Shown here: piece by piece, positions 39,737 to 50,145 of the stretch
Numbering within the stretch: position 1 is the first letter of the stretch
Layout of the letters: every line of letters starts with the position of its first letter
Assembly: GCA_001839685.1 (NCBI GenBank)
Contig: MLAK01000599.1
Span: 1 to 64,000 of the forward strand
Length of the DNA stretch: 64,000 nt
Source: Tritrichomonas foetus
Taxonomy: Eukaryota; Parabasalia; Tritrichomonadida; Tritrichomonadidae
Direction of reading: 5' to 3'
Program-made: the position numbers and the translations under genes
The notes under the pieces: model-generated
Told to the model about the DNA's origin: nothing
Databases searched by the model: none
The model's input: the letters and a program-made list of their open reading frames with translations, nothing else

Positions 39737-40674
39737 ACTTCATAAAATGAATGTATTTTTGTTGATTATGTTTTAAATAAATCGTTAGAATTACAAATTT
39801 TTATTTTGTCTATTTCTTTTCTTCGAATCTTTAATTGATCATGTGTAAAATAAAAGGGGCAATTAATTCTTATTGATTGTGTTTTAGATTCAAATTGATA
39901 GAGATTTTAAAAAGATGGAAATGATTATAAAAAGATGGANNNNNNNNNNNNNNNNNNNNNNNNNNNNNNNNNNNNNNNNNNNNNNNNNNNNNNNNNNNNN
40001 NNNNNNNNNNNNNNNNNNNNNNNNNNNNNNNNNNNNNNNNNNNNNNNNNNNNNNNNNNNNNNNNNNNNNNNNNNNNNNNNNNNNNNNNNNNNNNNNNNNN
40101 NNNNNNNNNNNNNNNNNNNNNNNNNNNNNNNNNNNNNNNNNNNNNNNNNNNNNNNNNNNNNNNNNNNNNNNNNNNNNNNNNNNNNNNNNNNNNNNNNNNN
40201 NNNNNNNNNNNNNNNNNNNNNNNNNNNNNNNNNNNNNNNNNNNNNNNNNNNNNNNNNNNNNNNNNNNNNNNNNNNNNNNNNNNNNNNNNNNNNNNNNNNN
40301 NNNNNNNNNNNNNNNNNNNNNNNNNNNNNNNNNNNNNNNNNNNNNNNNNNNNNNNNNNNNNNNNNNNNNNNNNNNNNNNNNNNNNNNNNNNNNNNNNNNN
40401 NNNNNNNNNNNNNNNNNNNNNNNNNNNNNNNNNNNNNNNNNNNNNNNNNNNNNNNNNNNNNNNNNNNNNNNNNNNNNNNNNNNNNNNNNNNNNNNNNNNN
40501 NNNNNNNNNTGGAAATGATTATAAAAAGATAGAAATGATTATAAAAAGATGGAAATGATGAAGATAAGGATAGAGGGAAATTTCGTCTTTTCTGAATGAC
40601 TATTCAAAAAGTGGAATATTACCACTGAAAAGAATTAATAAACGGTGAAGGTGTGCGTTTAAAATTAGAAATAA
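39737..40674. other. Intergenic with assembly gap
   Basis: Contains 570 undetermined bases (39940-40509) flanked on both sides by the same 20-base tandem repeat. The remaining sequence holds no gene. True length is unknown because the gap size may be an estimate. Confidence 0.85.
39909..40563. repeat. 20-bp minisatellite interrupted by sequence gap
   Basis: The unit GGAAATGATTATAAAAAGAT is present left of the gap (about 39917-39939, partly) and right of it (about 40511-40563, two and a half copies, one with A for the first G). Both edges of the gap lie inside the repeat in matching register, so the array almost certainly continues through it and caused the assembly break. Confidence 0.9.
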
Positions 40675-43600
40675 ATGCTGTCTCAGGAGAACGATTTATC
40701 CAAATCTAACATAAGTACACCGGATTGCAAGTCAGCATTAAGCTGCTCTGGATCTCTTAAGAGAATTCCATCAAAGGAAAGCTTCCAAAAGAAACAGTAT
40801 GCCACACTTGCATCATCCATGATTCACTACATTAAAAAGACAGAAGAGCGTAGTTCTAAACCAGTTGTTATACTCGAAGAAAAAGTTAATTCCCTCGAGG
40901 CTCACGTCGCCGACTTATCTAAAACTGTAAATTTGAAAGATATCGAAATCAACGCACTTCAAGAAATAAACAGCAAACTTGAAGAAGAAAAGCATCATTT
41001 TGAAGAACAGCAGCAAGCATCACAAGCCGAAAGAGATCAATTATTTGCTCTTACTTTCTTAAATAGCATTGAAACTTTTTCAGAAAAATCGAGTAACATT
41101 TCAGAAATAACACAAACTCAAAATGAAAAGCTTGATGAAGTTGAAAAGAAAATTGAGCAGGTTCAAAATAAAGTTAACAATGCTCAAGAACAAATAAATG
41201 GTAAAGATCATAAAATTCAAGAACTTAATGAGATAATTTCTGAGAAAGAAAAAGAAATAGAAAAAATATCTCAAGAATCAACTAATGCCTTAACACTTGC
41301 TGAAGCACGTGTTACTTCCTTAGAATCGAAGAACCAAATGCTTCAACAGGAATTAGAAACAATTCGTGAAGCAGGATCACAAGATCAATTAGTTTCGCAA
41401 CTTTCTTCTGAGAAAGACAATTTGTATTGTCAAATTGAACTTCTTGAATCTGAAAAACAAGAATTGAAAAATCAACTAAATGATTTATCAGATGAAGCTA
41501 CAAAAGTAATAGAAATGTCTGAGAAAAAAGAAGAAGAGTATCAATTATTAAAAGAAGAATTGCAATTAAAAGAGCAAGAACTTCAAAATATAAATGAAGA
41601 AATTAAACAAAAAGATGTAGAATTAAAACAAAAAGATGTAGAATTAAAACAAAAAGATGTAGAACTTAATCAGAAAGATGAAGAATTACGTCAAAAAGAT
41701 GAAGAACTTAATCATAAAGACACACTAATTTCTGATAAAGAAGAGATTATTTCCAGAAAAGATGAGGAAATTGAACAACTTAAGGCAAAGATTCAAAGTA
41801 TGGAAGACCACAATCAAGAAATCAGCTCTTCATTCAGTGACCAAATAATTAATTTACAAAAATCTATTGAATCTTCGAAAATAAATTATGATTCTCTTCA
41901 ATCACAATATCAAACAGCTTTAAGTGAATGTGAGGAATTTAAGAAAGATTCCCAACTCCATCAAAATCAACTCAAAGAATTGGAATCTGAGAAAGTGAAA
42001 CTGCAGAAAGAAATTTCGATGTTGAAGTTAAATTATAATCTTAAAGTATCTGAATATGACGAATTAGAATGTTCTATTTGTAGCTATTCATCTCAAATAA
42101 ATGAAAAGGATATAGAAATTCGTAATTTGACTCAAGAAAATATTGATTTAGAAAACAAATTAACTAAATCTATTGAGGATTACATTTCTGTTAAACAGAG
42201 CTTAGATTCTCTATCACGTGAAAACGTTGAATTGATAACGCTTAAAGATCAAGAAATATCAGAAATGAATCAGGAACTTGAAGAAAAATGCGCGAAAATT
42301 GATGAACTCAATCACTTAATAACAGCCAATGACTCATCAGCATCCGATTTAGTTGAATCTCTCAAAGAAACCATCTCCAAGAAAGAATCAGAGCTATCAA
42401 CTCATAAATCGATAATTTCTGAAAAAGAATCCATTATATCCAAGCTTCAAGCATCAAATCATACACTTGAAAGTGACCTTGAGAATGCTCAATCTTCTAT
42501 TCATAATTTAAGTCAAATGATAGATGAAATCCAACAATTTTCACGTGAGAAAGAAGAAGAGATATCAACTCTGAAAGAAAATGCTGAAAAGCAAAAGTTA
42601 ACAGAAACTTTGAAAGATGAACAAATTAAGGATATTAGCCAACAATTGGCTGAACAAAAAACATCTAATGATTTCCTCCAATCACAGGTTACCGAACTTG
42701 AGCACAAAGTTGGTCAAACAACCACGGAATTTGAGAAAATTATTCAAGAACAAAAGTTAATCATTTCTGATTCACAATTATCTATCAATGAAAAAGAAAA
42801 TCAAATTGAATCAATCAATAAGGAATTGACAGAACAAAAATCAGAAAATGAAGCTCTTAAATCGCAACTCCAAGAAAATCAAATTAGCTTCAATCAAAAG
42901 ACAAGCGAATTGGAGCAAGTTATTCAAGGACAAAATTCACTTATTTCTGAGAAAGACAGTTCAATTGAAAATCTGAATCATAACATTCACGAAAAAACTC
43001 AAGAAAATGAGAATCTCAAGCAGAGTATCACGACACTTCAAGACAATATTCATAATAAAATAGAAGAAAATAAATGTCTCACAAATTCCATTTCCGAAAA
43101 AGATCAAATCATCCAAGATTTAAAGCATACTTTCCAAAAACAAAATGAGGAGAAAGACATCAAAATAGAAGAACTCAGTCAATTGATAAAATCAAATGAT
43201 TCATCAACTACAAATTTAGTTGAATCTCTGAAAGAATGTATCACTAAGAAAGAAACAGAAATCTCAGATCTAAATGCCGTTATAGCAGAGAAAGATAAAC
43301 AAATTGAAGTTGCACGGTTAAATAATGAAAAACAAGAAAAAGAAATTTCATCCCTTAATGAAAAAATTGAAGCGGATCATAATGAAATTCAATTGCTGAA
43401 TGACGAATTAGCAGCACAGAAATCTGAAAAAGAAATACTTGAAACACGATTTTCTGAGAACGAAACCATTATTTATGAGAAAAACGCAATGATTGATAAT
43501 AATGAAAAGTCTCTTACAGAAAAATCTGAGCAAATATCCAAGCTTGAGCATGATGTTTCTGAGTTAAATAACCTTCTCTCTCAAAAAGATTCTAAAATCC

Positions 43601-46368
43601 AAGAAAATATTGATTCAATGGAAAAGCAAAGTAAAGAAATTTCCGAACTTAACGGAAAAGTTGAAGATAAAGAGAATCATATTTCATCACTTAATGAACA
43701 ATTGAATGAACAAAAATTAGAAAATGCATCACTTAATGGTTTTATACAAGAGAAGTCCAACGAAATTCAGAACCTTAAATCTGAAATTGGATTGCACAAT
43801 AATACTATATCAACTCTTACAAATGAAAATAAAGAATTACATGACTCACTCAATCAACTTAGACAAGAATTCAAAGAAAACAAAGACTATAATGATAGTC
43901 AAATTCAATCTCTTCAAAACAAGCTTCAAGAATCTGAAGAAAAAGCCCTTTCATTTGAAAAAGAAAATGTTGACAATAAAACTCAAATATCTGAGCTCGT
44001 TGCTGAAAATAGTAATCTCAAAGAAGAGATGAACAATCAACAGCATTTGTATGACCAATTATCAAGTCAATATAAGGAAGAAGTTGATGCCAAAAATCAA
44101 TTAATTTCTAATCTTCAGCATCAAATTGTAGAAAAATCATCCAGAATTAATGAATTGAATCAAGAAGCTTCCGATAATGAATTATCCTCAGCGCAATTAA
44201 TAGAATCCTTGAAGCAATCATTGCTCGAGAAAGATTCCACTAATGACCAATCTAAATTAACCATTAAGAAGCAAACTGAAGATATTTCCAACCTTACAAA
44301 ATCTATGGATGAGAAAAATAAAGAAATTGAATCTCTTCATGAATGTCTCACTCAGAAAGAAACAGAACTATCATCATACCTGCAAAATATTTCTCACCTA
44401 AATGCAACAAAATCCTCTCTTGAAAGCCTTCTTAATGAGAAAGATAATCAACTTAGAGAAATACAAACGAACAACCAGAAGCAAGAAAAAGAAATTTTAT
44501 TACTTCAAGGAAAAATTGAAGCGAAAGAAAATGAACTTCTATTGCTTAGTGAAGAATTGACAGCACAAAAATCCTCCCTTGAAATTCAAGTTTCTCAACT
44601 TAAACATGAAAACGATGTTATGAGTAATAAGTTTGAACAAACTATTCAAGAACAAAAGTTAAATCTTTCTGAAAAAGACAACATCATCGAACAACAAACG
44701 AAAGATATTAACGATCTCAGACAACAAATCTCTCAAAAGGATCATTCTAACCTATCATTCACACAAAAACTTACCGAAAAAGAAAGCGAATTTGACCAAT
44801 TACTCAAGGAAAATTCTGCCTTAAATCATCTAATGCTTGATTTCAAAGAAAATATTAAAACATTAGAAAACAGAATTGTATCTCAGGAAAGTGAGCTAAT
44901 TAGCAATCAAGAGAAAAGTGACTTGCTTGAACAAGAAAACCAGAAATTGAATAGGCTTATCACTGAAAAAGGAGATATTATCAACAAATTCCAAAATACA
45001 TTATTAGAAAAAGAAAATAAACTCAGTGAATTAGAACAAGGATTATCTGATGCAAAGAAAATGTATGCTGAATTAACAGCCCATCAAGATGATCTTGAAA
45101 TTCAAAAGAATAAAATAATAAAAGATCTTGAAATTCAAATTGGAAAGCTTCAGGAAAGGAATGATGAACTGAGTAATGAGCAAAATAAGCAATTAAACCA
45201 ATTCAAAGATCAAAAAGAAAGTTTAGCAATGAATAAAGACAAAGAAATTGAGTCTATCAAGATTCAACATGATAAAGAAATAAACGAAAAGGATCGATTA
45301 ATTGAAGAAAAGAAACAAGAAATTGCACAGATTAATGACCTGAGATTGAAAGAAATTGAAGAACATAATCAAGAAATTGATTCAAACAAACAACTCCTTC
45401 TTAATAAAATCTCTGAATTAGAAAAAGCAGCCTCTGAATTTAATGAACAAATCCTAACTCAGATTCATGAAAAGGATGCAATTATTGAATCCCTTAATGA
45501 AAAATGGTCTATTGAAATTTCAAATAAAGAAAATACAATTAATGATCTCACTAAAACTATTCAAGACATGAATGGTGAAAAAGATCAAGTTCAATTGATC
45601 ATTAATAATTTAGAGAATGATTTGAAAGCTAAGATTCAATTAATTGAAAATCAGAAAATAGAATATTCCTATAAAATTGATGAACTTACTAATACTATTC
45701 ATCAAAATGAACAAAAATCATTAAATGAAATCACCCAACTTTCTAATACACTCAATGAAAACAATCTCAAAATTAGCCAACTTTCATACGCTCTCCAACA
45801 AATGGAAGCCAACTACAATAATACCATTCTAACATACAACCAATATAAATCAGAAAATGAAATTAAACTCGCCAATTGCAACAATCAAATCAATGAACTA
45901 AATCAAATTATAGCAATGAATAATAACAAGATTGATATTTATTCTCAGCAAATTGAAAAATTAAACCAGATTATCTCAGATAAAGATAATGAGCATGGTA
46001 AAATGGAAGATCAGTTAATTTCATTGAAATCTGAAAATCTCAAACATATTTCTGATCTTACAGCTCGTTGTAAATGCCTTGAAAACAACTATGAGGAACT
46101 TACGATGAGTCATAATAAGCAGTCTCAAATAATTAAAGATAAAGATATTAAGATCACTGAGTTGAATAATAAAAATGGAAAACTTTCATGCTTAGTTACA
46201 GAGCTTCAACAAAATGCACAAAATAATGTTCAATCAGAAAAATTTGTTGTAAATATTAAGAAGAAACTAAAGAAGCCGGTTTCGGCCGAAGTTACGGATA
46301 CCGCTGTGATTGCCCCGCAAGGATCCGAAGAACTCCGACCATTTATCCCACGTTTAAGATATGTGTAA
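40675..46368 (+). CDS. Giant coiled-coil protein (1,897 residues)
   Basis: One uninterrupted frame encoding an almost pure coiled coil from about residue 60 to about 1860, rich in Glu, Lys, Gln, Ser, Asn and Leu. The head (1-50) is Ser-rich and non-coiled. The tail is short and different: a basic KKKLKKP stretch, then VSAEVTDTAVIAPQ and EELRPFIPRLRYV, with distinctly more GC in its codons. An exact seven-residue tandem repeat (QKDVEL type) lies near residues 311-345. Larger blocks recur, marked by LVESLKE and LIESLKQ at roughly 290-330-residue spacing. Automatic annotation often labels such proteins viral A-type inclusion or golgin-like; that reflects composition only. A structural role (Golgi tether, cytoskeleton or basal body) is inference. 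Confidence 0.8.
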   Translation: MLSQENDLSKSNISTPDCKSALSCSGSLKRIPSKESFQKKQYATLASSMIHYIKKTEERSSKPVVILEEKVNSLEAHVADLSKTVNLKDIEINALQEINSKLEEEKHHFEEQQQASQAERDQLFALTFLNSIETFSEKSSNISEITQTQNEKLDEVEKKIEQVQNKVNNAQEQINGKDHKIQELNEIISEKEKEIEKISQESTNALTLAEARVTSLESKNQMLQQELETIREAGSQDQLVSQLSSEKDNLYCQIELLESEKQELKNQLNDLSDEATKVIEMSEKKEEEYQLLKEELQLKEQELQNINEEIKQKDVELKQKDVELKQKDVELNQKDEELRQKDEELNHKDTLISDKEEIISRKDEEIEQLKAKIQSMEDHNQEISSSFSDQIINLQKSIESSKINYDSLQSQYQTALSECEEFKKDSQLHQNQLKELESEKVKLQKEISMLKLNYNLKVSEYDELECSICSYSSQINEKDIEIRNLTQENIDLENKLTKSIEDYISVKQSLDSLSRENVELITLKDQEISEMNQELEEKCAKIDELNHLITANDSSASDLVESLKETISKKESELSTHKSIISEKESIISKLQASNHTLESDLENAQSSIHNLSQMIDEIQQFSREKEEEISTLKENAEKQKLTETLKDEQIKDISQQLAEQKTSNDFLQSQVTELEHKVGQTTTEFEKIIQEQKLIISDSQLSINEKENQIESINKELTEQKSENEALKSQLQENQISFNQKTSELEQVIQGQNSLISEKDSSIENLNHNIHEKTQENENLKQSITTLQDNIHNKIEENKCLTNSISEKDQIIQDLKHTFQKQNEEKDIKIEELSQLIKSNDSSTTNLVESLKECITKKETEISDLNAVIAEKDKQIEVARLNNEKQEKEISSLNEKIEADHNEIQLLNDELAAQKSEKEILETRFSENETIIYEKNAMIDNNEKSLTEKSEQISKLEHDVSELNNLLSQKDSKIQENIDSMEKQSKEISELNGKVEDKENHISSLNEQLNEQKLENASLNGFIQEKSNEIQNLKSEIGLHNNTISTLTNENKELHDSLNQLRQEFKENKDYNDSQIQSLQNKLQESEEKALSFEKENVDNKTQISELVAENSNLKEEMNNQQHLYDQLSSQYKEEVDAKNQLISNLQHQIVEKSSRINELNQEASDNELSSAQLIESLKQSLLEKDSTNDQSKLTIKKQTEDISNLTKSMDEKNKEIESLHECLTQKETELSSYLQNISHLNATKSSLESLLNEKDNQLREIQTNNQKQEKEILLLQGKIEAKENELLLLSEELTAQKSSLEIQVSQLKHENDVMSNKFEQTIQEQKLNLSEKDNIIEQQTKDINDLRQQISQKDHSNLSFTQKLTEKESEFDQLLKENSALNHLMLDFKENIKTLENRIVSQESELISNQEKSDLLEQENQKLNRLITEKGDIINKFQNTLLEKENKLSELEQGLSDAKKMYAELTAHQDDLEIQKNKIIKDLEIQIGKLQERNDELSNEQNKQLNQFKDQKESLAMNKDKEIESIKIQHDKEINEKDRLIEEKKQEIAQINDLRLKEIEEHNQEIDSNKQLLLNKISELEKAASEFNEQILTQIHEKDAIIESLNEKWSIEISNKENTINDLTKTIQDMNGEKDQVQLIINNLENDLKAKIQLIENQKIEYSYKIDELTNTIHQNEQKSLNEITQLSNTLNENNLKISQLSYALQQMEANYNNTILTYNQYKSENEIKLANCNNQINELNQIIAMNNNKIDIYSQQIEKLNQIISDKDNEHGKMEDQLISLKSENLKHISDLTARCKCLENNYEELTMSHNKQSQIIKDKDIKITELNNKNGKLSCLVTELQQNAQNNVQSEKFVVNIKKKLKKPVSAEVTDTAVIAPQGSEELRPFIPRLRYV
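41605..41709 (+). repeat. 21-bp in-frame tandem repeat in coiled-coil gene
   Basis: Five consecutive 21-base units encode KQKDVEL three times, then NQKDEEL and RQKDEEL. The first three are nearly identical in DNA, so the heptad expansion is recent. A unit of one heptad extends the coil without breaking its register. Confidence 0.9.
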
Positions 46369-46703
46369 TAATTATTTCTTTTTTTTTACTAAACATTTTA
46401 TAAATCAATAAATTAATATTTCCTATTTTTCCCTCTTTAACTTGAATTAAACAATATATGATACCTTATCTAATATATTCTCATTATTCTCAAAACATTT
46501 TTATTGTAGAATATGTGATATGAAAGATTTATGAATCGAGAAATGTTCATGCTCATGATTTTCGTTTTCCAAAATCATTTGGGAATAAGTGCGAACCCTA
46601 GTTTTATTATGATCTATCTTGATTTCAAGCATTCAACGATAAGAAAAATAACTACAGTTCACAATGTGACATAATTGAATACTTTATTTTCTGTCACTAT
46701 TGA
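46369..46703. other. Intergenic
   Basis: AT-rich spacer between the coiled-coil and beta-galactosidase genes. It ends in the initiator-like element listed separately. No gene seen. Confidence 0.6.
46694..46703 (+). promoter_or_regulatory. Initiator-like element (TCACTA)
   Basis: TCACTATT at 46694 fits the trichomonad initiator pattern TCAYTW and lies ten bases before the ATG. It supports the chosen start and a leader of under ten bases. Known consensus; start site not shown. Confidence 0.5.
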
Positions 46704-48578
46704 ATGTTTTTCTTCAAATTTTTTACTCCTCCACTCTTTTATGTCTCAGTTTGTCAACGCTCATTTTCTGTCAATGGTAATACTCTTTTAATGAATGAGA
46801 AACCATTTCAATATGTTTCAGGTGAATTTCATTATTTTCGGCAACATCCTGATTCATGGGAAGACACACTAAAAAAGATGATTAATGGTGGTCTTAATGT
46901 TGTTTCAACATATGTTGCTTGGAATATTCATGAGCCTCGAAAAGGAGAGTTCAATTTTCAAGGTTTTGCCGATATTGAAAGATTTATTCAACTTGTTCAT
47001 AAATATGGCCTATATTTAATTTTCAGACCTGGGCCTTATATTTGTGCTGAATGGGATAATGGTGGTATTCCATATTGGGTGCGTGGCTCAGACTATCAAA
47101 TAAAACTCCGCACAAGTGATTTCATTTACATGAAGCATGTTACTGAGTATTTTGATGTTCTTTATTCGAAATTAGCCAAATATTCCTATCATAGAGGTGG
47201 TCCTATCATTATGGTGCAAATAGAAAACGAATACGGTTCATTTCATGCATGTGATAAGCATTATTTAAATGCACTTTGTGATATTGCTGAAAAATATTTT
47301 GGTAAAAATATGCTTTTGTTTACAGTTGATGGACGTCGTGAATATATGTTTCAATGCGGTACAATTCCGAATCGTGCTTTAGCAACTGTTGATTTTGGAA
47401 TGACATCTGCTGAAGAAGCTTTTGAACTTATGAGAAAATACAACAATAATGAATGCCCTTTAATAAATAGTGAATTTTATCCAGGTTGGCTTGATCATTG
47501 GGGTAGAGCACATAAAAAAGTTGTTTGGTATAATGTCACAAAACAATTAGATATTATTTTATCGATGAAAGCCAATGTTAATATTTATATGTATATTGGT
47601 GGAACTAATTTCGGATTTTATAGTGGTGCAAATGGAGATGACCAAATTTATGTTGCTGATCCAACATCTTATGATTATGATGCTCCATTAAGTGAAGCGG
47701 GTGATATGACATATAAATATTATAAAATGAGAAGTACTATTGCAAAATATATGAACGTAAAAACTATTGCAGATGTGAAAAACTCGACCAAAAAATCTTT
47801 TGGTGAAGTTAAATTCACTAAATTCGTATCTTTATTCGAATTTGTAGAAATGAAAGATAAAGAAACAACACTATATCCAATAATCCATGAAATGATGAAT
47901 ATTGACTATGGATTTTCATTCCATCGAAGTAAAAATGTAAAAAATGGACTTTTTGAAATTCCAGAGATTCATGATCGAGCATATATCTATATAAATAGGA
48001 AATTTAAAGGTATTGCTGAACGAAATAAAGGAATTGCTCTTAATTTGACTCAAGAAAATAATTATGTTGAAATTCTTGTTGAAAATATGGGAAGAATTAA
48101 CTTTGGAAACTACACAAAAGATTTTAAAGGATTGATTAATGGTGTATTTCTAAATCATGGAAAGATTATAAATTGGGAAAATTTTGAAGTGAAACTCAAT
48201 GATCTTAATGATTTACAATTCCATGATATTCCAGAAAATACGAAGGAAAAGGATGAAAACTCAGAAGATTATGGATTTAAACCACCATTTATTTTACAAG
48301 GAACTTTCGATGTTGATGAGCCAGCTGATACTTTCTTAAATCCAACTGGTTTTACAAAAGGGGTAGCATTTATAAATGGATTTAACCTTGGTCGATATTG
48401 GACAATTGGACCACAACTTACCCTTTTCGTGCCAAAAGGAATCCTTAAGAATGGGCAAAATACTTTGACTGTATTTGAATATGAAAGTACAAAAACTGAT
48501 TTACGTAAAATGACACTTGACGCTTCACCTCAAATCGATATAATTGAAGAAACAAATCAAAAACAAGTTATGGTATAA
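46704..48578 (+). CDS. Beta-galactosidase, glycoside hydrolase family 35
   Basis: Predicted exo-acting beta-galactosidase that removes terminal galactose from glycoconjugates, either secreted or lysosomal. The 624-residue protein starts with a hydrophobic signal-like stretch (1-17) and then the family opening FSVNGNTLLMNEKPFQYVSGEFHYFR. The active-site signature GGPIIMVQIENEYGSF places the acid/base at Glu176, and INSEFYPGWLDHWG places the nucleophile at Glu257. The GGTNFGF block (about 290) and a C-terminal jelly-roll region containing GVAFINGFNLGRYW are also present. All expected catalytic residues are intact. A gut or urogenital parasite would use such an enzyme on host mucins and glycoproteins; that use is inference. 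Confidence 0.93.
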   Translation: MFFFKFFTPPLFYVSVCQRSFSVNGNTLLMNEKPFQYVSGEFHYFRQHPDSWEDTLKKMINGGLNVVSTYVAWNIHEPRKGEFNFQGFADIERFIQLVHKYGLYLIFRPGPYICAEWDNGGIPYWVRGSDYQIKLRTSDFIYMKHVTEYFDVLYSKLAKYSYHRGGPIIMVQIENEYGSFHACDKHYLNALCDIAEKYFGKNMLLFTVDGRREYMFQCGTIPNRALATVDFGMTSAEEAFELMRKYNNNECPLINSEFYPGWLDHWGRAHKKVVWYNVTKQLDIILSMKANVNIYMYIGGTNFGFYSGANGDDQIYVADPTSYDYDAPLSEAGDMTYKYYKMRSTIAKYMNVKTIADVKNSTKKSFGEVKFTKFVSLFEFVEMKDKETTLYPIIHEMMNIDYGFSFHRSKNVKNGLFEIPEIHDRAYIYINRKFKGIAERNKGIALNLTQENNYVEILVENMGRINFGNYTKDFKGLINGVFLNHGKIINWENFEVKLNDLNDLQFHDIPENTKEKDENSEDYGFKPPFILQGTFDVDEPADTFLNPTGFTKGVAFINGFNLGRYWTIGPQLTLFVPKGILKNGQNTLTVFEYESTKTDLRKMTLDASPQIDIIEETNQKQVMV

Positions 48579-48999
48579 GCATTGTTTTTATCTTAAAAAA
48601 AAATCGTAAGCGATGTTTTTTTTACCAAAAAAAGAAAACTATTTTTTTTGAACTAAATTAAATCATTAGTGTAGGTCTGTATTATATTAGTAAATAAATG
48701 AAAGAATACCATTGATGAATATCATTATATAGAATTTAACAATTTTTTTCAGTGAAAGTTTCATATTCGACTTTAAGAACTATAAACAGAATTCAAGACT
48801 GCTCATATTAATTGGTATCAATATTTCCTCACACCATTTTATGTTAAAAACTTTTCGCCTCTATTATTCAAATATTTAACCTTTATTCAGAAATTCTTTT
48901 TTCCATTCTTTTATATTCGCTCCCTCTGAAAAAGTACTCTTTTCGATCATGTTTTTAAAGGCCTATCGTAAAATTGAGAAAAAATCGAATTAAAAAGAA
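48579..48999. other. Intergenic
   Basis: AT-rich spacer with A and T homopolymer runs. A small potential hairpin sits just after the beta-galactosidase stop (AATCG/CGATT-like arms flanked by A and T runs at about 48598-48622). No gene seen. Confidence 0.5.
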
Positions 49000-50145
49000 A
49001 TGTCTCAACCCAAGAAATCCTCAAAACAGAAGCAAAAAGAAGAGCAGGCGCAGATTAATTTCGACCCATCCACCACGAACATTGACGAATTACTTCCACA
49101 CTTAATTAAATCTAAACATATTATTGGAATATCCACAGTTCTCGAAGCATATCACGAGAAAATTCAAGACTCGACTTTACTTTCAGTATGCGTTTATTTA
49201 GCTCGCAATCCGGGATACGCCTCGCTCATCGAAAAATTCTATGAACGACTCAATAAAAATTATCCAGTCCAGGTTGCCTCAATTAAAGCATATATTTTAA
49301 TCAACAGCAGCACGCCAGGAACTCGTCAAGAGATGTGCAATAAAGCGGTCGCCATTCTCGAAGAAGCTCGAAAATCAGATAAGAAAAATCCACAAATTCT
49401 TTTCAACTTAGCCTATATCTACGCTTTGCTCCACAATAAAGAATTGTCATTCACATATCTAAAAGGTGCCCTCGCTAAGCATAAGAAAAGACTACCCTAT
49501 GCATCCGCTTTATTATTAATGATCAGAATATTAAGGTCAAACTGCCAAACTGAAGAAGCCCTTACATTAGCAAATTATTCATATGATTTGCTCAACAGGT
49601 ACGATAGAAACATTTCAATTGAGGGAATGTTTGCTGCAGCCGAAAAAGGAGATATGAGTCGAATGGAATTTTTCTTCCAGAAATTGAAGAAGAACTACAA
49701 AAAAGACACAACTGCAATGGAATCTGTCACAAAAATTAATTTGATGCTCGGCAAGATTCAAAATGCAACAGAATGTTTCCAAACTTGGTCAGAATTTGAT
49801 AAAGAATCACCAGAATTCTTTTTCTGTTGTGCCCAGCTTTGTCTAGCTGCTAATGATACAACAGAAGCATTGCACAACCTTCTTTTCGCAATCCAGCTCG
49901 ATCCTGAAAATGCAGAATATATTGCAAACCTTGCAACCATTTTATTCAAAACTGGATCAAAGGATAAAGCCTGCGACTATGCTCGTGCCGCAATTAGAGC
50001 AAATCCAGACTCAGTTCATGCATGGCTGGCAATGTCATCTGTCACAGCCGATGAAACAGAAGCACGCGAATGCTTGAACAAGGCAATCGAACTTAGAAAG
50101 ACTGTTGTCGATTTGAGTGGAATCTCAATTATCTTGAATGAATAA
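49000..50145 (+). CDS. TPR-repeat protein
   Basis: A 381-residue protein with a Lys/Gln-rich head (1-20) followed by tetratricopeptide-type helical repeats to the end. The clearest are NPQILFNLAYIYALLHNKEL, AALHNLLF-like helices before QLDPENAEYIANLATILF, and CDYARAAIRANPDSVHAWLAM. The layout recalls the C-terminal half of TTC7-class scaffold proteins, but this is too weak to name it. TPR proteins bind partner peptides and hold complexes together. No membrane or targeting signal visible. The starting ATG matches the onset of codon-like sequence. Confidence 0.78.
   Translation: MSQPKKSSKQKQKEEQAQINFDPSTTNIDELLPHLIKSKHIIGISTVLEAYHEKIQDSTLLSVCVYLARNPGYASLIEKFYERLNKNYPVQVASIKAYILINSSTPGTRQEMCNKAVAILEEARKSDKKNPQILFNLAYIYALLHNKELSFTYLKGALAKHKKRLPYASALLLMIRILRSNCQTEEALTLANYSYDLLNRYDRNISIEGMFAAAEKGDMSRMEFFFQKLKKNYKKDTTAMESVTKINLMLGKIQNATECFQTWSEFDKESPEFFFCCAQLCLAANDTTEALHNLLFAIQLDPENAEYIANLATILFKTGSKDKACDYARAAIRANPDSVHAWLAMSSVTADETEARECLNKAIELRKTVVDLSGISIILNE

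Noticed and set aside
39915..40558. Open frames running through the undetermined bases
   Set aside because: They consist almost entirely of unknown residues across the 570-N gap and start in a tandem repeat; no coding evidence.
40675..46368. Naming the giant coiled coil as a viral inclusion protein
   Set aside because: Such labels arise from low-complexity coiled-coil matches; nothing indicates a viral origin.
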